Shown in pieces: positions 51,899-62,494 of a stretch of 64,000 bases of DNA. The notes under the pieces were generated by a model. It was not told the DNA's origin, searched no databases, and was given only the letters and a program-made list of their open reading frames with translations. How positions within the stretch are numbered: position 1 is the first letter of the stretch; each line of letters starts with the position of its first letter. This DNA comes from Thermoactinomyces vulgaris (GTDB lineage Bacteria > Bacillota > Bacilli > Thermoactinomycetales > Thermoactinomycetaceae), in NCBI RefSeq assembly GCF_003688725.1, contig NZ_REFP01000011.1, positions 1 through 64,000 on the forward strand, written 5' to 3'. Position numbers and translations under genes: made by a program.

Positions 51899-52621
51899 GT
51901 GAAAGAGGATCGAAATGTCCGACCCGATACAGAATCGAATGAAAAAAAGAAGAATGCTGCCGCCCAGATGATCCAGCAGTTGGGGCAAACCAATGTGCCT
52001 CAACTGGAAAGCAATATTTTTTGTTTGAGCATCATCGGGCAAATCGAAGGCCATCTGGTGATGCCTCCCCAAAATAAAACGACGAAATATGAACATGTGA
52101 TTCCGCAGATCGTCGCGGTGGAACAAAACCCGAAGATTGAAGGAATGGTGATTGTTTTAAATACCGTGGGCGGTGATGTGGAAGCCGGTTTGGCCATTGC
52201 GGAAATGATTGCGACGATGCGAAAGCCGACGGTTTCGATTGTTCTCGGGGGAGGCCACAGCATCGGGGTTCCCATTGCGGTTGCGGCGGATAAATCCTTC
52301 ATAGCCGAAACAGCCACCATGACGATTCATCCGGTCCGTCTGAGCGGATTGGTCATCGGCGTGCCCCAAACCTTTGAATATATGGAAAAAATGCAAGATC
52401 GGGTGATTCATTTCATTTCCACCCATTCGAACATCACGGAAGAAAAGATCCGTGAGCTCATGTTCCAGACCGGGGATCTGGCCCGGGACATTGGAACCAA
52501 TGTGATTGGAAAAGATGCGGTGAAATACGGATTGATTGATGAAGTGGGCGGCATTTCCGAAGCGCTTGCCGAATTGAACAAAATGGTGGAGGCCAACAAG
52601 CAAAAGGAGATTTTGCAATGA
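51899..52621 (+). CDS. tepA: ClpP-like serine peptidase TepA
   Basis: 240 aa, ClpP/crotonase fold: '[14 protein letters not shown]', active-site Ser121 in '[11 protein letters not shown]', and His144 in 'MTIHPVR'. In Bacillus, TepA was described as a translocation-enhancing or germination-linked peptidase; the precise role is unsettled. GTG 51899 chosen, 7 nt after AAAGGAG; the GTG at 51890 overlaps that site. First gene of the resumed core order; ylzJ overlaps its end. Confidence 0.93.
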   Translation: MKEDRNVRPDTESNEKKKNAAAQMIQQLGQTNVPQLESNIFCLSIIGQIEGHLVMPPQNKTTKYEHVIPQIVAVEQNPKIEGMVIVLNTVGGDVEAGLAIAEMIATMRKPTVSIVLGGGHSIGVPIAVAADKSFIAETATMTIHPVRLSGLVIGVPQTFEYMEKMQDRVIHFISTHSNITEEKIRELMFQTGDLARDIGTNVIGKDAVKYGLIDEVGGISEALAELNKMVEANKQKEILQ

Positions 52622-52839
52622 TTTACTATTCCACGATCCCGATCGAAATGGCTTTTTACCGCCCGGATGAGTTGAAGCTGAAACAAATTCAAGTGGATGG
52701 CGTGAAGATGATTGTCCATGAAGGAGAGGAAGGAGAAGCGACCATTGTCCAAGTGCTGAGCGGAGATCCCGGTCATTTTTTGGATCCTCGTTTTCAGCCG
52801 GGAAACACCATCAAAAACGTTCCGACCGTGACAGAGTAA
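52618..52839 (+). CDS. ylzJ: YlzJ-like protein
   Basis: 73 aa small protein, '[16 protein letters not shown]' at the start and '[17 protein letters not shown]' at about 46-62, matching the YlzJ family that lies beside tepA in Bacillales. Function unknown. ATG inside the tepA stop (ATGA). Confidence 0.85.
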   Translation: MIYYSTIPIEMAFYRPDELKLKQIQVDGVKMIVHEGEEGEATIVQVLSGDPGHFLDPRFQPGNTIKNVPTVTE

Positions 52840-52868
52840 ACTGCCGGCCATTGCCGGCAGTTTTTTTG
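52839..52868 (+). terminator. Terminator after tepA-ylzJ
   Basis: aactgccggc (52839-52848) / gccggcagtt (52853-52862), loop catt, then TTTTT. Confidence 0.92.
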
Positions 52869-52924
52869 GAGCCGGAAGAAGAACAAAAAGAAAAAATCTT
52901 TAAAATCCGGTAGGAGACTTTATG

Positions 52925-52953
52925 TTGTTTTGGGAAATAAATATCGATAAGAT
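52925..52953 (+). promoter_or_regulatory. Candidate promoter for spoIIIE
   Basis: TTGTTT (52925-52930), 17-bp spacer, TAAGAT (52948-52953); 66 nt before the start. Moderate match only. Confidence 0.45.
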
Positions 52954-53018
52954 AATACCGACTGGTTATCATTTCCATTATTTACTTTCGGAACGGATGG
53001 GTTGAAAAGGTGGTTTCA

Positions 53019-55352
53019 ATGACAAAAAAGAGAAATAAGAAAAAACAGTCGATTGGAACAAAAAAAGAAATTTTGTTTGAGATTTACGGCATTGTCTTAT
53101 TGGCGTTGTCTTTGGTGACGATTGCCAGTTATGGAGCCATTGGCAGAAATTTGACGTATCTGGCCCGTTTTGTGGTGGGGACATGGGATTTTATCATTCC
53201 GCTTTTGGGAATGGGATTGTCCGTGTATGTGATGGCGCATCACCGGTGGCCGGATCATTGGTCGTCGAGGTGGACGGGAGTCGCTTTGGTGTTCATGGCG
53301 CTGATCACTTTTAATCATTACTTGACCTTTCACACCATTCAAACGGACAAAGGAATCATTGATCAGACATGGTACATGTTGTTGGAGGAAAGAAATTCAG
53401 CGGTTCCACTGGATGTCGGCAGCGGGATGCTGGGGGCTTTTTCCTATGCTTTGCTCCATTTTTTATTCGATGACACTGGCGCTTTGATTGTGCTGGCTGC
53501 CGTCGTGTGTTGCGGTTTTTTGCTGATCGCCGACTTTTCATTTACCAAAGCTGCGCTGATCTCTAAGGCCGTTTACAAAAAAGCAAAACAGAAGGGAAAA
53601 GATTGCCTGATCGATTGGATCAGGCAATATGACCGCCGCCGGAAGCGGCCATCGAAGCAAAGACGTGTGCAGAAAAAAACCGTCCCTGATGTGGAAGTGA
53701 GCAAAGAGCCCATCGATCCGGTGGTTTATGACTTTGAAGATGTGGCTTACCAAGACAGCCGGGAGCAACCGGAGGACGGGGAAAAGCCGGTCCATGAACA
53801 AATGAAATTGAAATTGCAGCCATCGGAGCCGGATAGGAAACGACCGAAACAACCCGAACAGGAAGAAGGTTCCGACGAGCCGATTGAAGTCCATTTTCAA
53901 TCGCAACAAAAGATGGATCACTATGTATTGCCACCGGCCACCTTGTTGAATCCGACAAAGAAAAGGCAGGGCCGGGAGCAGGAAAACGTCCATGAAAAAG
54001 CAAAAACGCTGCAGGACAAACTGGAAAGCTTCGGAGTCAAAGCAACGGTGGGGGAAATCCACCGGGGACCGGCTGTCACCCGTTATGAAATCCGTCCGGA
54101 AAAAGGGGTGAAAGTGAGCCGGATTGTCAACCTGGCGGATGACATTGCCCTGGCGCTGGCGGCCAAGGATATCCGGATTGAAGCCCCGATCCCGGGAAAA
54201 TCGGCGGTCGGGATCGAAATCCCCAATTCCAAAGTCGCGCTGGTGGGGTTAAGAGATGTATTGGAGAGTGCGGAATATTTGGGATCGCAATCCAAGTTGA
54301 GCATTGCCCTGGGGCGTGATGTGTACGGCAAACCCATTGTGGATAATCTGGCCAAGATGCCGCATCTGCTGGTGGCGGGTGCAACCGGATCGGGAAAAAG
54401 CGTTTGCATCAACGGGATCATTGTCAGCCTGCTGTACAAAGCGCGTCCGGACGAAGTGAAATTGATGATGATTGATCCCAAAATGGTTGAATTGAATGTA
54501 TACAACGGAATTCCCCATTTATTGATTCCGGTTGTCACGGAGCCGCGCAAAGCGGCCATGGCATTGAAAAAAGTGGTGGCGGAAATGGAAAAGCGCTATG
54601 AATTGTTTGCCAAGCACGGGGCCCGCGACATCGAACGCTTCAATCAATTGGTGAAAGAAAAGGGATTGGAAGATACAGACCCTCTCCCTTACATTGTTGT
54701 CATTGTGGATGAGTTGGCGGATTTGATGATGGTCGCCCCGGCCGATGTGGAAGATGCGATTTGCCGGCTGGCGCAGATGGCCAGGGCTGCCGGGATTCAT
54801 TTGATCATCGCCACTCAGCGTCCATCGGTCGATGTGATTACCGGCGTGATCAAGTCCAATATCCCGACCCGGATTGCTTTTGCCGTTTCATCTCAGGCCG
54901 ATTCCCGCACCATCCTGGACATGGGGGGAGCCGAGAAATTGCTCGGACGCGGGGATATGTTGTATCTGCCGACGGGAGCATCCAAACCGACCCGGATCCA
55001 AGGGGCTTTCCTTTCGGATGAAGAAGTGGAGCGGGTGGTGAAATTTGTCAAGGAACAACAAGAACCGGATTACCAGGAAGAAATGATTCCCCAATCCCCT
55101 GACAAAAATAAATCATCCGTCGACGACGAATTGTTTCCGCAAGCGAAAAAACTGGTCATTGAAGCGCAAACAGCCTCTGTGTCTTTGTTGCAGCGCCGGT
55201 TGCGGATCGGTTACACCAGGGCGGCCCGCCTGATTGACATGCTGGAGGCCAAAGGGATTGTCGGCCCTTATGAAGGGAGCAAGCCCCGCGAAGTGTTGGT
55301 TTCATCCTTTGACAATGAAACCGGGGAGAGAAAAAAAGAAGCTGTGAAGTAG
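53019..55352 (+). CDS. spoIIIE: DNA translocase SpoIIIE/FtsK
   Basis: Membrane-anchored ATPase that pumps the chromosome into the forespore through the sporulation septum. 777 aa, close to Bacillus SpoIIIE. Four or five membrane spans (residues about 15-180), a charged linker (about 185-320), then the motor: '[10 protein letters not shown]' Walker A near 454, '[12 protein letters not shown]' Walker B near 565, '[12 protein letters not shown]' near 600, and a C-terminal winged-helix gamma domain ('[18 protein letters not shown]') that reads orientation sequences. ATG 53019 preferred over GTG 53010, which overlaps the AAAAGG site. Confidence 0.95.
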   Translation: MTKKRNKKKQSIGTKKEILFEIYGIVLLALSLVTIASYGAIGRNLTYLARFVVGTWDFIIPLLGMGLSVYVMAHHRWPDHWSSRWTGVALVFMALITFNHYLTFHTIQTDKGIIDQTWYMLLEERNSAVPLDVGSGMLGAFSYALLHFLFDDTGALIVLAAVVCCGFLLIADFSFTKAALISKAVYKKAKQKGKDCLIDWIRQYDRRRKRPSKQRRVQKKTVPDVEVSKEPIDPVVYDFEDVAYQDSREQPEDGEKPVHEQMKLKLQPSEPDRKRPKQPEQEEGSDEPIEVHFQSQQKMDHYVLPPATLLNPTKKRQGREQENVHEKAKTLQDKLESFGVKATVGEIHRGPAVTRYEIRPEKGVKVSRIVNLADDIALALAAKDIRIEAPIPGKSAVGIEIPNSKVALVGLRDVLESAEYLGSQSKLSIALGRDVYGKPIVDNLAKMPHLLVAGATGSGKSVCINGIIVSLLYKARPDEVKLMMIDPKMVELNVYNGIPHLLIPVVTEPRKAAMALKKVVAEMEKRYELFAKHGARDIERFNQLVKEKGLEDTDPLPYIVVIVDELADLMMVAPADVEDAICRLAQMARAAGIHLIIATQRPSVDVITGVIKSNIPTRIAFAVSSQADSRTILDMGGAEKLLGRGDMLYLPTGASKPTRIQGAFLSDEEVERVVKFVKEQQEPDYQEEMIPQSPDKNKSSVDDELFPQAKKLVIEAQTASVSLLQRRLRIGYTRAARLIDMLEAKGIVGPYEGSKPREVLVSSFDNETGERKKEAVK

Positions 55353-55497
55353 TCGCGAAGAGGGAAGCCGCCGAGTTTTCAAAGAAAAGAATTTTTTTGC
55401 CGGGCAGACGATCATAATAAATGGTGAACATTTCTAACCGGTGCCGTATTCGTCTATAATAGGGGTAATTGACTTGATGAAAAAAGAGGTGAATACT

Positions 55498-56802
55498 TTG
55501 GGTTTTGCTCAGTTTGAAACAGGCTCGATCGGGAATATCCGTGTCCATGTTTGTAACAGCGAAAAGTTTAAAACCACGATGCTGATGGCATTTATTCAAC
55601 AGGAGTTGTCCCCGGAAACCGTAACCAAAACCGCATTGCTCCCTCAAGTGTTGCAGAGGGGGACACAGTCCCATCCGACCACCCTTTCCTTCCGTCAGAA
55701 ATTGGATGAGTTGTATGGGGCCATTTTGTTCGGGGATGTATTCAAGCGGGGAGAACGGCATATCATGCAATTTGGCATGGAACTGGCCAATGAACAATAT
55801 CTCAAGGAATCCCCTTCCCTGCTTGCGGAAGGAATCCGGTTTTTCAGCGAGGTGTTATTAAAACCGGCGCTGGAAAATCAAGCATTCAAGCCGTCCTATT
55901 TGGAAGCGGAAAAGAAAAATTTAAAACAGAAAATTGAAAGCTTAAAAGACGATAAAATCCGCTATGCTTCCCATCGCCTGATTGAGGCCATGTGTCAGGG
56001 AGAGCCGTATGCGTTGTTTAACCATGGACGTCTCGAAGACTTGCCAAACATTGACCCGCCATCGTTGTATACATATTATCAAGAGGTCTTGTCCGATTGC
56101 CCGGTGGATTTTTATTGCGTGGGCAATGTATCGGTGGACGAAGTGCTGAAATTGCTTGAAAAAGAATTTTCGTCCATTGCGGACAAAACGCGGAAAACGG
56201 TACAGACAAAAACGGCTTCCCTTCCGGTGAAGGAAGAACGGATCGTGACCGAACGGATGAATGTCAAACAAGGGAAATTGAACATCGGTTGCCGGACCCA
56301 AACCACAATAAAAGATCCGGATTATCCGGCGCTCATGATGTATAACGGCATCCTGGGCGGCTTCCCGCATTCCAAGCTGTTCAGGAATGTGCGCGAAAAA
56401 GCGAGCCTCGCTTACTATTGTTCTTCCCGCTTGGAAAGTCATAAAGGCCTGTTGCTCATTCAATCCGGAATTGAAATCGCCAACTATGAGCAAGCGGTTC
56501 AAATCATCAAAGAGCAGTTGGAGGAAATCCGGCAAGGAAACATCAGCGATCAGGAACTGGAGCAGACCAAGGCGACGTTGTCCAACCAGCTGCGCTCTCA
56601 AATGGACCGGTCTTATGAGATGATCCATTTCCATTACCAATCCGTTTTGAACGGAAAAGATTTGCCGCTGGAAAAATTATTGGAGCAAGTGAATGCGGTG
56701 CAAAAGGAAGACGTGCAAAAAATAGCGGAGAAAATCCGGTTGGATGTGATTTATTTCTTACGGGACCGGGGAGGGAATGAACATGCAAAAAGTGGAGTTT
56801 GA
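55498..56802 (+). CDS. ymfF: YmfF-like M16 peptidase homologue, inactive type
   Basis: 434 aa M16-fold protein with 'LSFRQKLDELYGAIL' near residue 61 and a second domain with 'NGILGGFPHSKLFRNVREKASLAYY'. The HxxEH zinc site is absent, so it is probably the non-catalytic partner of the next gene, in the manner of two-subunit M16 enzymes. TTG 55498 chosen: AGAGGTG is 6 nt upstream, whereas the ATG at 55477 lacks a good site. A TATAAT at 55455-55460 may be its -10. Overlaps ymfH by 20 nt. Confidence 0.88.
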   Translation: MGFAQFETGSIGNIRVHVCNSEKFKTTMLMAFIQQELSPETVTKTALLPQVLQRGTQSHPTTLSFRQKLDELYGAILFGDVFKRGERHIMQFGMELANEQYLKESPSLLAEGIRFFSEVLLKPALENQAFKPSYLEAEKKNLKQKIESLKDDKIRYASHRLIEAMCQGEPYALFNHGRLEDLPNIDPPSLYTYYQEVLSDCPVDFYCVGNVSVDEVLKLLEKEFSSIADKTRKTVQTKTASLPVKEERIVTERMNVKQGKLNIGCRTQTTIKDPDYPALMMYNGILGGFPHSKLFRNVREKASLAYYCSSRLESHKGLLLIQSGIEIANYEQAVQIIKEQLEEIRQGNISDQELEQTKATLSNQLRSQMDRSYEMIHFHYQSVLNGKDLPLEKLLEQVNAVQKEDVQKIAEKIRLDVIYFLRDRGGNEHAKSGV

Positions 56803-58078
56803 TCAAATTCAAGAATCTCTGTTCTTTGAAGAGCTTCCCAACGGCTTGAGTGTTTATGTCCTGCCGAAGAAGAATTTCTTTAAAACGTACGCCACGTTTA
56901 CAACCAAATACGGATCCATTGACAACACCTTCCGGGTAAAGGGGAAAGAAAAGCATGAGGTTCCCGACGGAATTGCGCATTTCTTGGAACACAAAATGTT
57001 TGAGCAGGCATCGGGGGAAGACGTGTTCCAGGAGTTTTCGCGGCAGGGGGCTTCGGCCAATGCGTTTACCAGCTTTACCCGGACGGCCTATTTGTTTTCC
57101 AGCACGGGCCAGGTGGAAAAAAACCTGACAACCTTGCTTGATTTTGTGCAATCGCCGTATTTCACGGAGCAAAATGTGGAGAAAGAAAAAGGGATCATCG
57201 GACAGGAAATCCGGATGTACGATGACAACCCGGACTGGCGTGCTTATTTTGGCTTGTTTGAAGCCATGTATCACCATCACCCCGTTAAGATTGACATCGC
57301 CGGAACCGTGGAGTCCATATCGAAGATTACCAAAGACTTGTTGTACACTTGCTATGAAACTTTTTACCATCCGAACAACATGGTCCTGTTCATTGTCGGG
57401 CCGGTGGATCCGGAAGCCATCATCCAATTGGTGAAAGAAAACCAAAAGAACAAGTCTTTCCCGGATCAGCCGGAGATTGAACGCTTTTTCCCGGATGAGC
57501 CAGAGGAGGTGGCCGAAGCCTTCAAGGAAATCGAGTTGAGTGTCGGGATTTCCAAATGCATGTTTGGATTTAAAGAAAAAGCGGACAAGGTGAACGTAAA
57601 GGGAAACGAGTTTCTCAAACAAGAAATGGCCACCCAGATCGCTTTGGAAGCATTGCTCGGCCCGGCTTCCAACTTGTATCAATCCCTGTATGACGACGGA
57701 TTGATTGATGACGGGTTCGGGACGGATTATACCCTAGACAGGGGATTCGGGTTGTCCATCATCGGAGGGGATACGCCGGATCCCGATCAGTTGCTTGAGC
57801 GGATCAAAAAGGAATTGCCACCCTTGATTGAAAAGGGATTGGACCAGGAAACTTTTGAACGGATTCGCAAAAAGAAGATCGGTGCGAATTTGCGCTATTT
57901 GAATTCTCCGGAATGGATTGCCAACCAATTTACCGGTTACCGGTTTCATGATGCCGATTTATTTAATCTGGTTCCGTGTTTGGAGGCTTTGACGTTAGAA
58001 GAGGTGAACCGCCGCATGCAGGAACACATGCAGTGGGACCGGTTTGCCGTTTCCATCGTGCGGCCGTCCCAAGATTAA
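56783..58078 (+). CDS. ymfH: YmfH-like M16 zinc peptidase
   Basis: 431 aa. '[14 protein letters not shown]' supplies His66, Glu69 and His70 of the inverted zinc motif; '[20 protein letters not shown]' supplies the distal Glu; the second domain follows. With YmfF likely forms a catalytic/non-catalytic pair; related pairs process the AlbE/AlbF type peptides. ATG 56783 preferred over ATG 56777, which abuts the GGGGAGGG site. Confidence 0.9.
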   Translation: MQKVEFDQIQESLFFEELPNGLSVYVLPKKNFFKTYATFTTKYGSIDNTFRVKGKEKHEVPDGIAHFLEHKMFEQASGEDVFQEFSRQGASANAFTSFTRTAYLFSSTGQVEKNLTTLLDFVQSPYFTEQNVEKEKGIIGQEIRMYDDNPDWRAYFGLFEAMYHHHPVKIDIAGTVESISKITKDLLYTCYETFYHPNNMVLFIVGPVDPEAIIQLVKENQKNKSFPDQPEIERFFPDEPEEVAEAFKEIELSVGISKCMFGFKEKADKVNVKGNEFLKQEMATQIALEALLGPASNLYQSLYDDGLIDDGFGTDYTLDRGFGLSIIGGDTPDPDQLLERIKKELPPLIEKGLDQETFERIRKKKIGANLRYLNSPEWIANQFTGYRFHDADLFNLVPCLEALTLEEVNRRMQEHMQWDRFAVSIVRPSQD

Positions 58079-58098
58079 AGTTACAAATCATAACCGTG

Positions 58099-58128
58099 AA
58101 AGCGTCCTTTTTCAAAAGGGCGCTTTTG
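58099..58128 (+). terminator. Weak terminator after ymfH
   Basis: A 13-bp stem AAAGCGTCCTTTT / AAAAGGGCGCTTT (58099-58111 with 58114-58126; a T-G pair included) with a very short loop and only a partial T-run. It precedes ymfI by 20 nt, so read-through is likely. Confidence 0.55.
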
Positions 58129-58146
58129 TTTGAAAGGATGGAAAAC

Positions 58147-58896
58147 ATGCAAGCGTTAAAAGGAAAAACCGCCTGGATCATTGGAGGCAGCGGGGGAATC
58201 GGGCGGGACATTTGCATCGAACTGGCCGGATTGGGTGCAAACATTGCCGCCGGTTATCATTCCCGGCGGGAGGAAGTGCAAAAAGTTGTCATGGAATGCA
58301 AAGAAAAAGGGGTTCCGGCTTTTGCCTTTCCGGTGGATTTAAGGACCCGTTCTTCTGTCGATGAGGCTTACCGGCAAATTTGCATGTATTTGTCTCCGCC
58401 GGATATCGTGATTCATGCGGCGGGTACGTCCAAATGGGGATTGATTCAGGATTTTTCGGATCATGACTATGAATTGCTGATGGATGTTCATGTGCGGGGT
58501 GCTTTTTATCTGGCACAAATCGCGCTTCCCCGCATGATCCGCAAAAAAGATGGACGGATTATTTTGGTCTCTTCCATATGGGGGCAGACCGGCGGTGCGG
58601 GGGAAGTGTTGTATTCCGCCGCCAAGGGAGCGCAAATCAGCATGGCCAAGGCCCTGGCGAAAGAAGTGGCGCCAAGCGGCATTACGGTGAATGCTATTGC
58701 GCCCGGAGCCATTGACACTCCTTTGTTGGATCGGCAATTGCCCGGGGAAGAGAAGCATTCGTTGGCGGAGGACATTCCGGCCGGCCGTTTGGGAAGTCCG
58801 GAGGAAGTGGCATCGCTGGCCGCTTTTTTATGTCTTCCCCAAGCTTCCTATATCACCGGGCAAGTCTTTGCTGTTAATGGCGGTTGGTATACATAA
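58147..58896 (+). CDS. ymfI: Short-chain dehydrogenase/reductase YmfI
   Basis: 249 aa classical SDR: '[13 protein letters not shown]' (cofactor loop, about 11-23), '[11 protein letters not shown]' (NAG-like motif), Ser-Tyr-Lys triad in 'VSSIWGQ...LYSAAKG', and '[10 protein letters not shown]'. The physiological substrate is unknown; FabG-like sequence but not a sure FabG. ATG 58147, 8 nt after AAAGGA; the ATG at 58138 overlaps that site. Confidence 0.9.
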   Translation: MQALKGKTAWIIGGSGGIGRDICIELAGLGANIAAGYHSRREEVQKVVMECKEKGVPAFAFPVDLRTRSSVDEAYRQICMYLSPPDIVIHAAGTSKWGLIQDFSDHDYELLMDVHVRGAFYLAQIALPRMIRKKDGRIILVSSIWGQTGGAGEVLYSAAKGAQISMAKALAKEVAPSGITVNAIAPGAIDTPLLDRQLPGEEKHSLAEDIPAGRLGSPEEVASLAAFLCLPQASYITGQVFAVNGGWYT

Positions 58897-58959
58897 AATG
58901 AAATCATTCGATTCATATTAGAAGTAGATCCATGTATCAGATAAAAGGAGGAAAAAGAA

Positions 58960-59214
58960 ATGTCTGTTTTAGACAATTTTCAGGACTGGAAAGAGTTTTT
59001 GCATAACCGTGTGGACCAAGCCCGCCAGCTGGGGATGAGTGACCAGGATATCAAAGAATTGGCCCATCAACTCGGGGATTATCTGGCCAAGGATGTGGAT
59101 CCGCAAAACACCCAGGAACGTGTTTTAAAAGATCTTTGGAGTGTGGCGGATGAAAACGAGCAACAAACGATCGCCAATTTAATGTTCAAAATGGTGAACG
59201 ATGGAAACAGATGA
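58960..59214 (+). CDS. ymfJ: YmfJ-like protein (DUF3243)
   Basis: 84 aa, helical and soluble: 'NFQDWKEFLHNRVDQARQLGMS' (5-26), 'HQLGDYLAKDVDPQNTQERVLKDLW' region (36-60). Matches DUF3243 proteins at this locus in Bacillales; function unknown. AAAAGGAGG lies 10 nt before the ATG. Confidence 0.88.
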   Translation: MSVLDNFQDWKEFLHNRVDQARQLGMSDQDIKELAHQLGDYLAKDVDPQNTQERVLKDLWSVADENEQQTIANLMFKMVNDGNR

Positions 59215-59231
59215 ATGTTTGTTTTTATTTT

Positions 59232-59263
59232 AAAACACCCAAAAACGGGTGTTTTATTTTTTT
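59232..59263 (+). terminator. Terminator after ymfJ
   Basis: aaaacaccc / gggtgtttt stem, 6-nt loop, then ATTTTTTT. Confidence 0.92.
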
Positions 59264-59310
59264 GATAAATTCAATTCTCAATGTAATACTTTTTTGGCAC
59301 TTTGCGGTTA

Positions 59311-59319
59311 TGCTATACT
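59311..59319 (+). promoter_or_regulatory. Extended -10 promoter for ymfK
   Basis: TGCTATACT: an extended -10 (TG, one base, TATACT at 59314-59319) with a poor -35 at 17 bp (TTTTTG). 60 nt before ymfK. Confidence 0.55.
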
Positions 59320-59378
59320 AATTAACATATTAATCTTTTGAGTTTGGCGTTTGAAACGGGAGAGGGTGGGGTGCTTTC

Positions 59379-60140
59379 ATGGATCACCAGGAATGGTATC
59401 TGGAATATCAGATTCATAAAAATCGCCCTGGTTTAATGGGGGATTTGGCATCCATATTGGGAATGCTTGGCATCAATATCGTCACGATTAACGGGGTGGA
59501 GAAAAACCGGCGGGGTTTACTGCTCCGTTCTGATGATAAAGAAAAGATTGAGGCGTTAAGGGGAATTTTGACAAGAGTTGATAACATCACCATTACGGCT
59601 TTGCGCCCTCCTCAACTGGTGGACCGGATGGCGGTCAGACACGGCCGTTACCTGGAACGGTGTGTGGCCGATGAAAGAACGTATCGATTCACAAGGGAAG
59701 AGCTGGGGCTTTTGGTGGATTTCATGGCACATCTTTTTAAAAAAGAAGGGGCTCAGTTAATCGGTATCCGGGGCATGCCCAGAGTCGGGAAAACGGAGTC
59801 CGTGGTGGCTGCCAGTGTTTGTGCCAATAAGCGCTGGACATTTGTTTCGTCCACATTGTTAAAACAGACGGTCCGCAGCCAATTGGCCCAGGATGAACTT
59901 TCAGGCCAAAACGTGTATATTATTGACGGGATCGTTTCCACGCTCCGCTCGACCGAACGCCATGACATGCTGGTTCGGGAAATTTTGCGTATGGACGCAA
60001 CCAAAGTAATTGAACATCCGGATGTGTTTATCAGGGAAACAGAGTATACATTGGATGATTTTGATTATATCATTGAACTCCGGAATCATCCGGATGAAGT
60101 GATTTCGTATGATCGATTGGATGAAAATCATGGATTTTAA
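59379..60140 (+). CDS. ymfK: YmfK-like protein (ACT-like domain plus P-loop, DUF3388)
   Basis: 253 aa. The N-terminal 75 residues look ACT-like ('RPGLMGDLASILGMLGINIV'), and residues 132-139 'GMPRVGKT' form a Walker A loop. DUF3388 family, found here in sporeformers. Function unknown; a ligand-sensing ATP/GTP-binding protein fits the domains. ATG 59379; upstream GAGGGTGGGG is a poor match, so the start is moderately sure. Confidence 0.86.
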   Translation: MDHQEWYLEYQIHKNRPGLMGDLASILGMLGINIVTINGVEKNRRGLLLRSDDKEKIEALRGILTRVDNITITALRPPQLVDRMAVRHGRYLERCVADERTYRFTREELGLLVDFMAHLFKKEGAQLIGIRGMPRVGKTESVVAASVCANKRWTFVSSTLLKQTVRSQLAQDELSGQNVYIIDGIVSTLRSTERHDMLVREILRMDATKVIEHPDVFIRETEYTLDDFDYIIELRNHPDEVISYDRLDENHGF

Positions 60141-60178
60141 ACGTGGCAAAAGCTTTGCTGCAAGGGGAGGGATCAAAA

Positions 60179-61366
60179 ATGTCGGGGATTGGAGACTATT
60201 TGAAACAGGTGCGGCAGCAACGGGGGTATTCTCTGGAAGAAGTAAACAGAATTACGAATATTCACATAAAATATTTGCATGCGCTTGAAAATGACCGTTT
60301 TGATCTGCTGCCAAGCCCTTTTTATGCCAAGGCTTTTTTGAGAACTTACGCGAAAAGCCTCGGCGTGGATACGAAACCATTGTTGGACCATTTTGACAAG
60401 TTGATGAAAATGCGTCCCAATCAGGAACAGTCCAAAGCCGTCACGCCCCCCAAACCGGCATCCCGGACAAAAATGTTGCCGAAATCAAGCGGGAATTTTC
60501 TTCCTCCGAAAGGACAAGCGCAAAGTCCGAGACCAAGCGGGGTGTTGAGCGGGAGTCCGTTCCGCCAGCCAAACAACCCGGAGCCTGAACCGGCCAAAAA
60601 ATCTTTGTCTTCCGCGCCGAATCCCGGATTGAATTTTCGTCCGGCAAACCAGCAGAATCAGCTTCCGCCGGTTCCGGAAGTAACGAAATCCCCGGAACCA
60701 CCGGTTGAGCCGCAACCAATGAAACACCCGGAACCGTCAACCCAAACACCCGTACCTCAAACGACGCTGTCTCTGCCTCCGCTTGAAGCCACGCAACAGC
60801 ATCTGTTAACACCGCGCCGGGTTGCCATGGAATTGAAAAAACAACAAATGAAAGAGAAAAAAGAAAATGTCAAAAAGAAAAAACATACGATGATTGCCAT
60901 GGTTGTCGGTGCTTTGTTATTGTTAAGCGGAGGAGTGTATGTTTATCTCCATGGTCATCAGACTTCCCAGCCCGAAAAACGCAATGCAGCGGAATATCCT
61001 GCCGGAAACGGGCAAATGGTGGATGTCAATGCCGCTTCGCAAAATTTGCCCACTTTGGAGGAAGGGGAAGAATCCTCGGATCCTTATGCCGGACAAGAGT
61101 ATTTGATCAAAAATGTCGATAAATTAAATGTTGTGTTAAAAGGGAGAAGTGGGGAATCAACGGTTTTGTATGCCCCTACTCCGAAGGATCAGCCCAAAAA
61201 ATTGACATTGCGTGTGGGGCAAGAAGTCACACTGGATACAGCCGGAAAAAACTATGTTTGGTTCCGATTGGGAACGCCATCTAATGTAGAAATCCTTGTG
61301 AATGATCAACAAATTAATACAGATGCGCAAGATGCTGAAAAAAGTTATGTGGTGAAAGTTCAGTAA
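60179..61366 (+). CDS. RodZ/YmfM-like HTH membrane protein, copy 1
   Basis: 395 aa. N-terminal HTH_25 domain (about 1-75; 'GDYLKQVRQQRGYSLEEVNRIT', 'LPSPFYAKAFLRTYAKSLG'), a Pro/Gln-rich linker (about 85-220), one membrane span (about 238-258), and an outer beta-rich domain of the DUF4115 kind to the end. RodZ couples MreB to the wall machinery. By place this is YmfM. ATG 60179 chosen for GGGGAGGG 8 nt before it; the frame from 60143 has no site. Followed closely by copy 2. Confidence 0.88.
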   Translation: MSGIGDYLKQVRQQRGYSLEEVNRITNIHIKYLHALENDRFDLLPSPFYAKAFLRTYAKSLGVDTKPLLDHFDKLMKMRPNQEQSKAVTPPKPASRTKMLPKSSGNFLPPKGQAQSPRPSGVLSGSPFRQPNNPEPEPAKKSLSSAPNPGLNFRPANQQNQLPPVPEVTKSPEPPVEPQPMKHPEPSTQTPVPQTTLSLPPLEATQQHLLTPRRVAMELKKQQMKEKKENVKKKKHTMIAMVVGALLLLSGGVYVYLHGHQTSQPEKRNAAEYPAGNGQMVDVNAASQNLPTLEEGEESSDPYAGQEYLIKNVDKLNVVLKGRSGESTVLYAPTPKDQPKKLTLRVGQEVTLDTAGKNYVWFRLGTPSNVEILVNDQQINTDAQDAEKSYVVKVQ

Positions 61367-61397
61367 GCCGTGAAGTTAGTTGGGGGAGGGTGCTTCG

Positions 61398-61991
61398 TTG
61401 TCCGTGGAAATCGGGAGGAGACTGAGAAGGGCGCGTGAGGCGTCGGGCTTGACTTTGGAAGAAGTGGAGAGACGGACCAGAATTTCCAAAAGGGATTTGT
61501 TGGCGATGGAACAGGGGCGGTTTCATTTTCACCCCAATCCCGCGTTTGTTCGTTCCTGTGTCCGGGCATATGCAACGGTTGTGGGAGAAAATCCGCAACC
61601 GATGTTAAATTTGTTGCAACAGGCACAAGAAAGGACGACGCGCAGGGAACCAACAGTCCGAAGAAATCTTCCGGACGGGCAGGGAAATGGTGGAGAGCTG
61701 TCCCGGTCCCGCCGCCGGTCAAACGGATACGGACGTTCTCAATCCCATAAGAAACCGGATTATCCTCAGCAGGATCATCCCCCTCAAAGGCAGGTTTACC
61801 GACGATCGGAGAGAGAGGGGATGGAGACGGAATCCGGGGAAGGTGTATACAGCCGCCGGAGCCGCCGGCAGGCTTCCAAAAAGAAAACGTCCGTTTTTGG
61901 TAAAATCTACTCGTATTTTTTATTATCGGGTGCAATTTTATTGGTGATTGCAACCATATGTTTTTTATGGTTCCGATGGAGCAATGCCTGA
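61398..61991 (+). CDS. RodZ-like HTH membrane protein, copy 2 (no outer domain)
   Basis: 197 aa. HTH_25 domain (1-75; 'GRRLRRAREASGLTLEEVERRTR' region, then 'FHPNPAFVRSCVRAYATVVGE'), a short Arg-rich linker with many charged residues (about 80-165), and one membrane span at the C-terminus (about 172-192). The protein stops there, so the outer domain seen in copies 1 and 3 is missing. TTG 61398 is chosen, 7 nt after GGGGGAGGG. Lies 31 bp after copy 1, probably same transcript. Confidence 0.82.
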   Translation: MSVEIGRRLRRAREASGLTLEEVERRTRISKRDLLAMEQGRFHFHPNPAFVRSCVRAYATVVGENPQPMLNLLQQAQERTTRREPTVRRNLPDGQGNGGELSRSRRRSNGYGRSQSHKKPDYPQQDHPPQRQVYRRSEREGMETESGEGVYSRRSRRQASKKKTSVFGKIYSYFLLSGAILLVIATICFLWFRWSNA

Positions 61992-61998
61992 TCGGAGA

Positions 61999-62041
61999 GG
62001 CGGTTTCCCGGTTTGGACAGGCCGGGGGACGCCGGTTTTTA
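61999..62041 (+). terminator. Terminator after RodZ-like copy 2
   Basis: Arms 61999-62011 and 62022-62033 (GGCG with bulge then TTTCCCGG against CCGGGGGACGCC) followed by GGTTTTT. Confidence 0.7.
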
Positions 62042-62156
62042 AATATAAGAATATACTGAATTTTAACGAGGGGTTTTTCACCGGAAAAATTGACGGTTTT
62101 TAAAAAAAAGTTTTAATTTCGGACGGCAACAAGAGGGACTGTAGAAGAAGGCGTTT

Positions 62157-62185
62157 TTGACACATTTCGGAGACCATGGTATGCT
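62157..62185 (+). promoter_or_regulatory. Sigma-A promoter for RodZ-like copy 3
   Basis: TTGACA (62157-62162), 17-bp spacer, TATGCT (62180-62185), giving a 5' UTR of about 300 nt. The stretch 62042-62494 holds no gene; apart from this promoter I see only A+T-rich DNA with no recognisable riboswitch. Confidence 0.72.
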
Positions 62186-62494
62186 TGAAACAAATTGTTG
62201 TTTCTATACAGCGCCGTCAAGATCATTGTTTTTTTATATATATTTACAACAACTCTCAGGCTCTTTTTTGTTTATGGGATGTTGTTTCAAAGAAAAAGAA
62301 TAGATTTTGATTTCGGTAAAGAGTATGATAGAAGACGGTGTTTCAACTAACGCTAAAAATGTTTACAACCAATCGAAAAGTGCTGGGAAAACAGCAAACA
62401 CCATGAAAAACCGATAATTTAACGGGTTGCTGAGCAGCATGTCTTTTGTTGTCAAAAGCGTATTGTTCAAACAGCCTTTCAGGAGGTGGCTGGG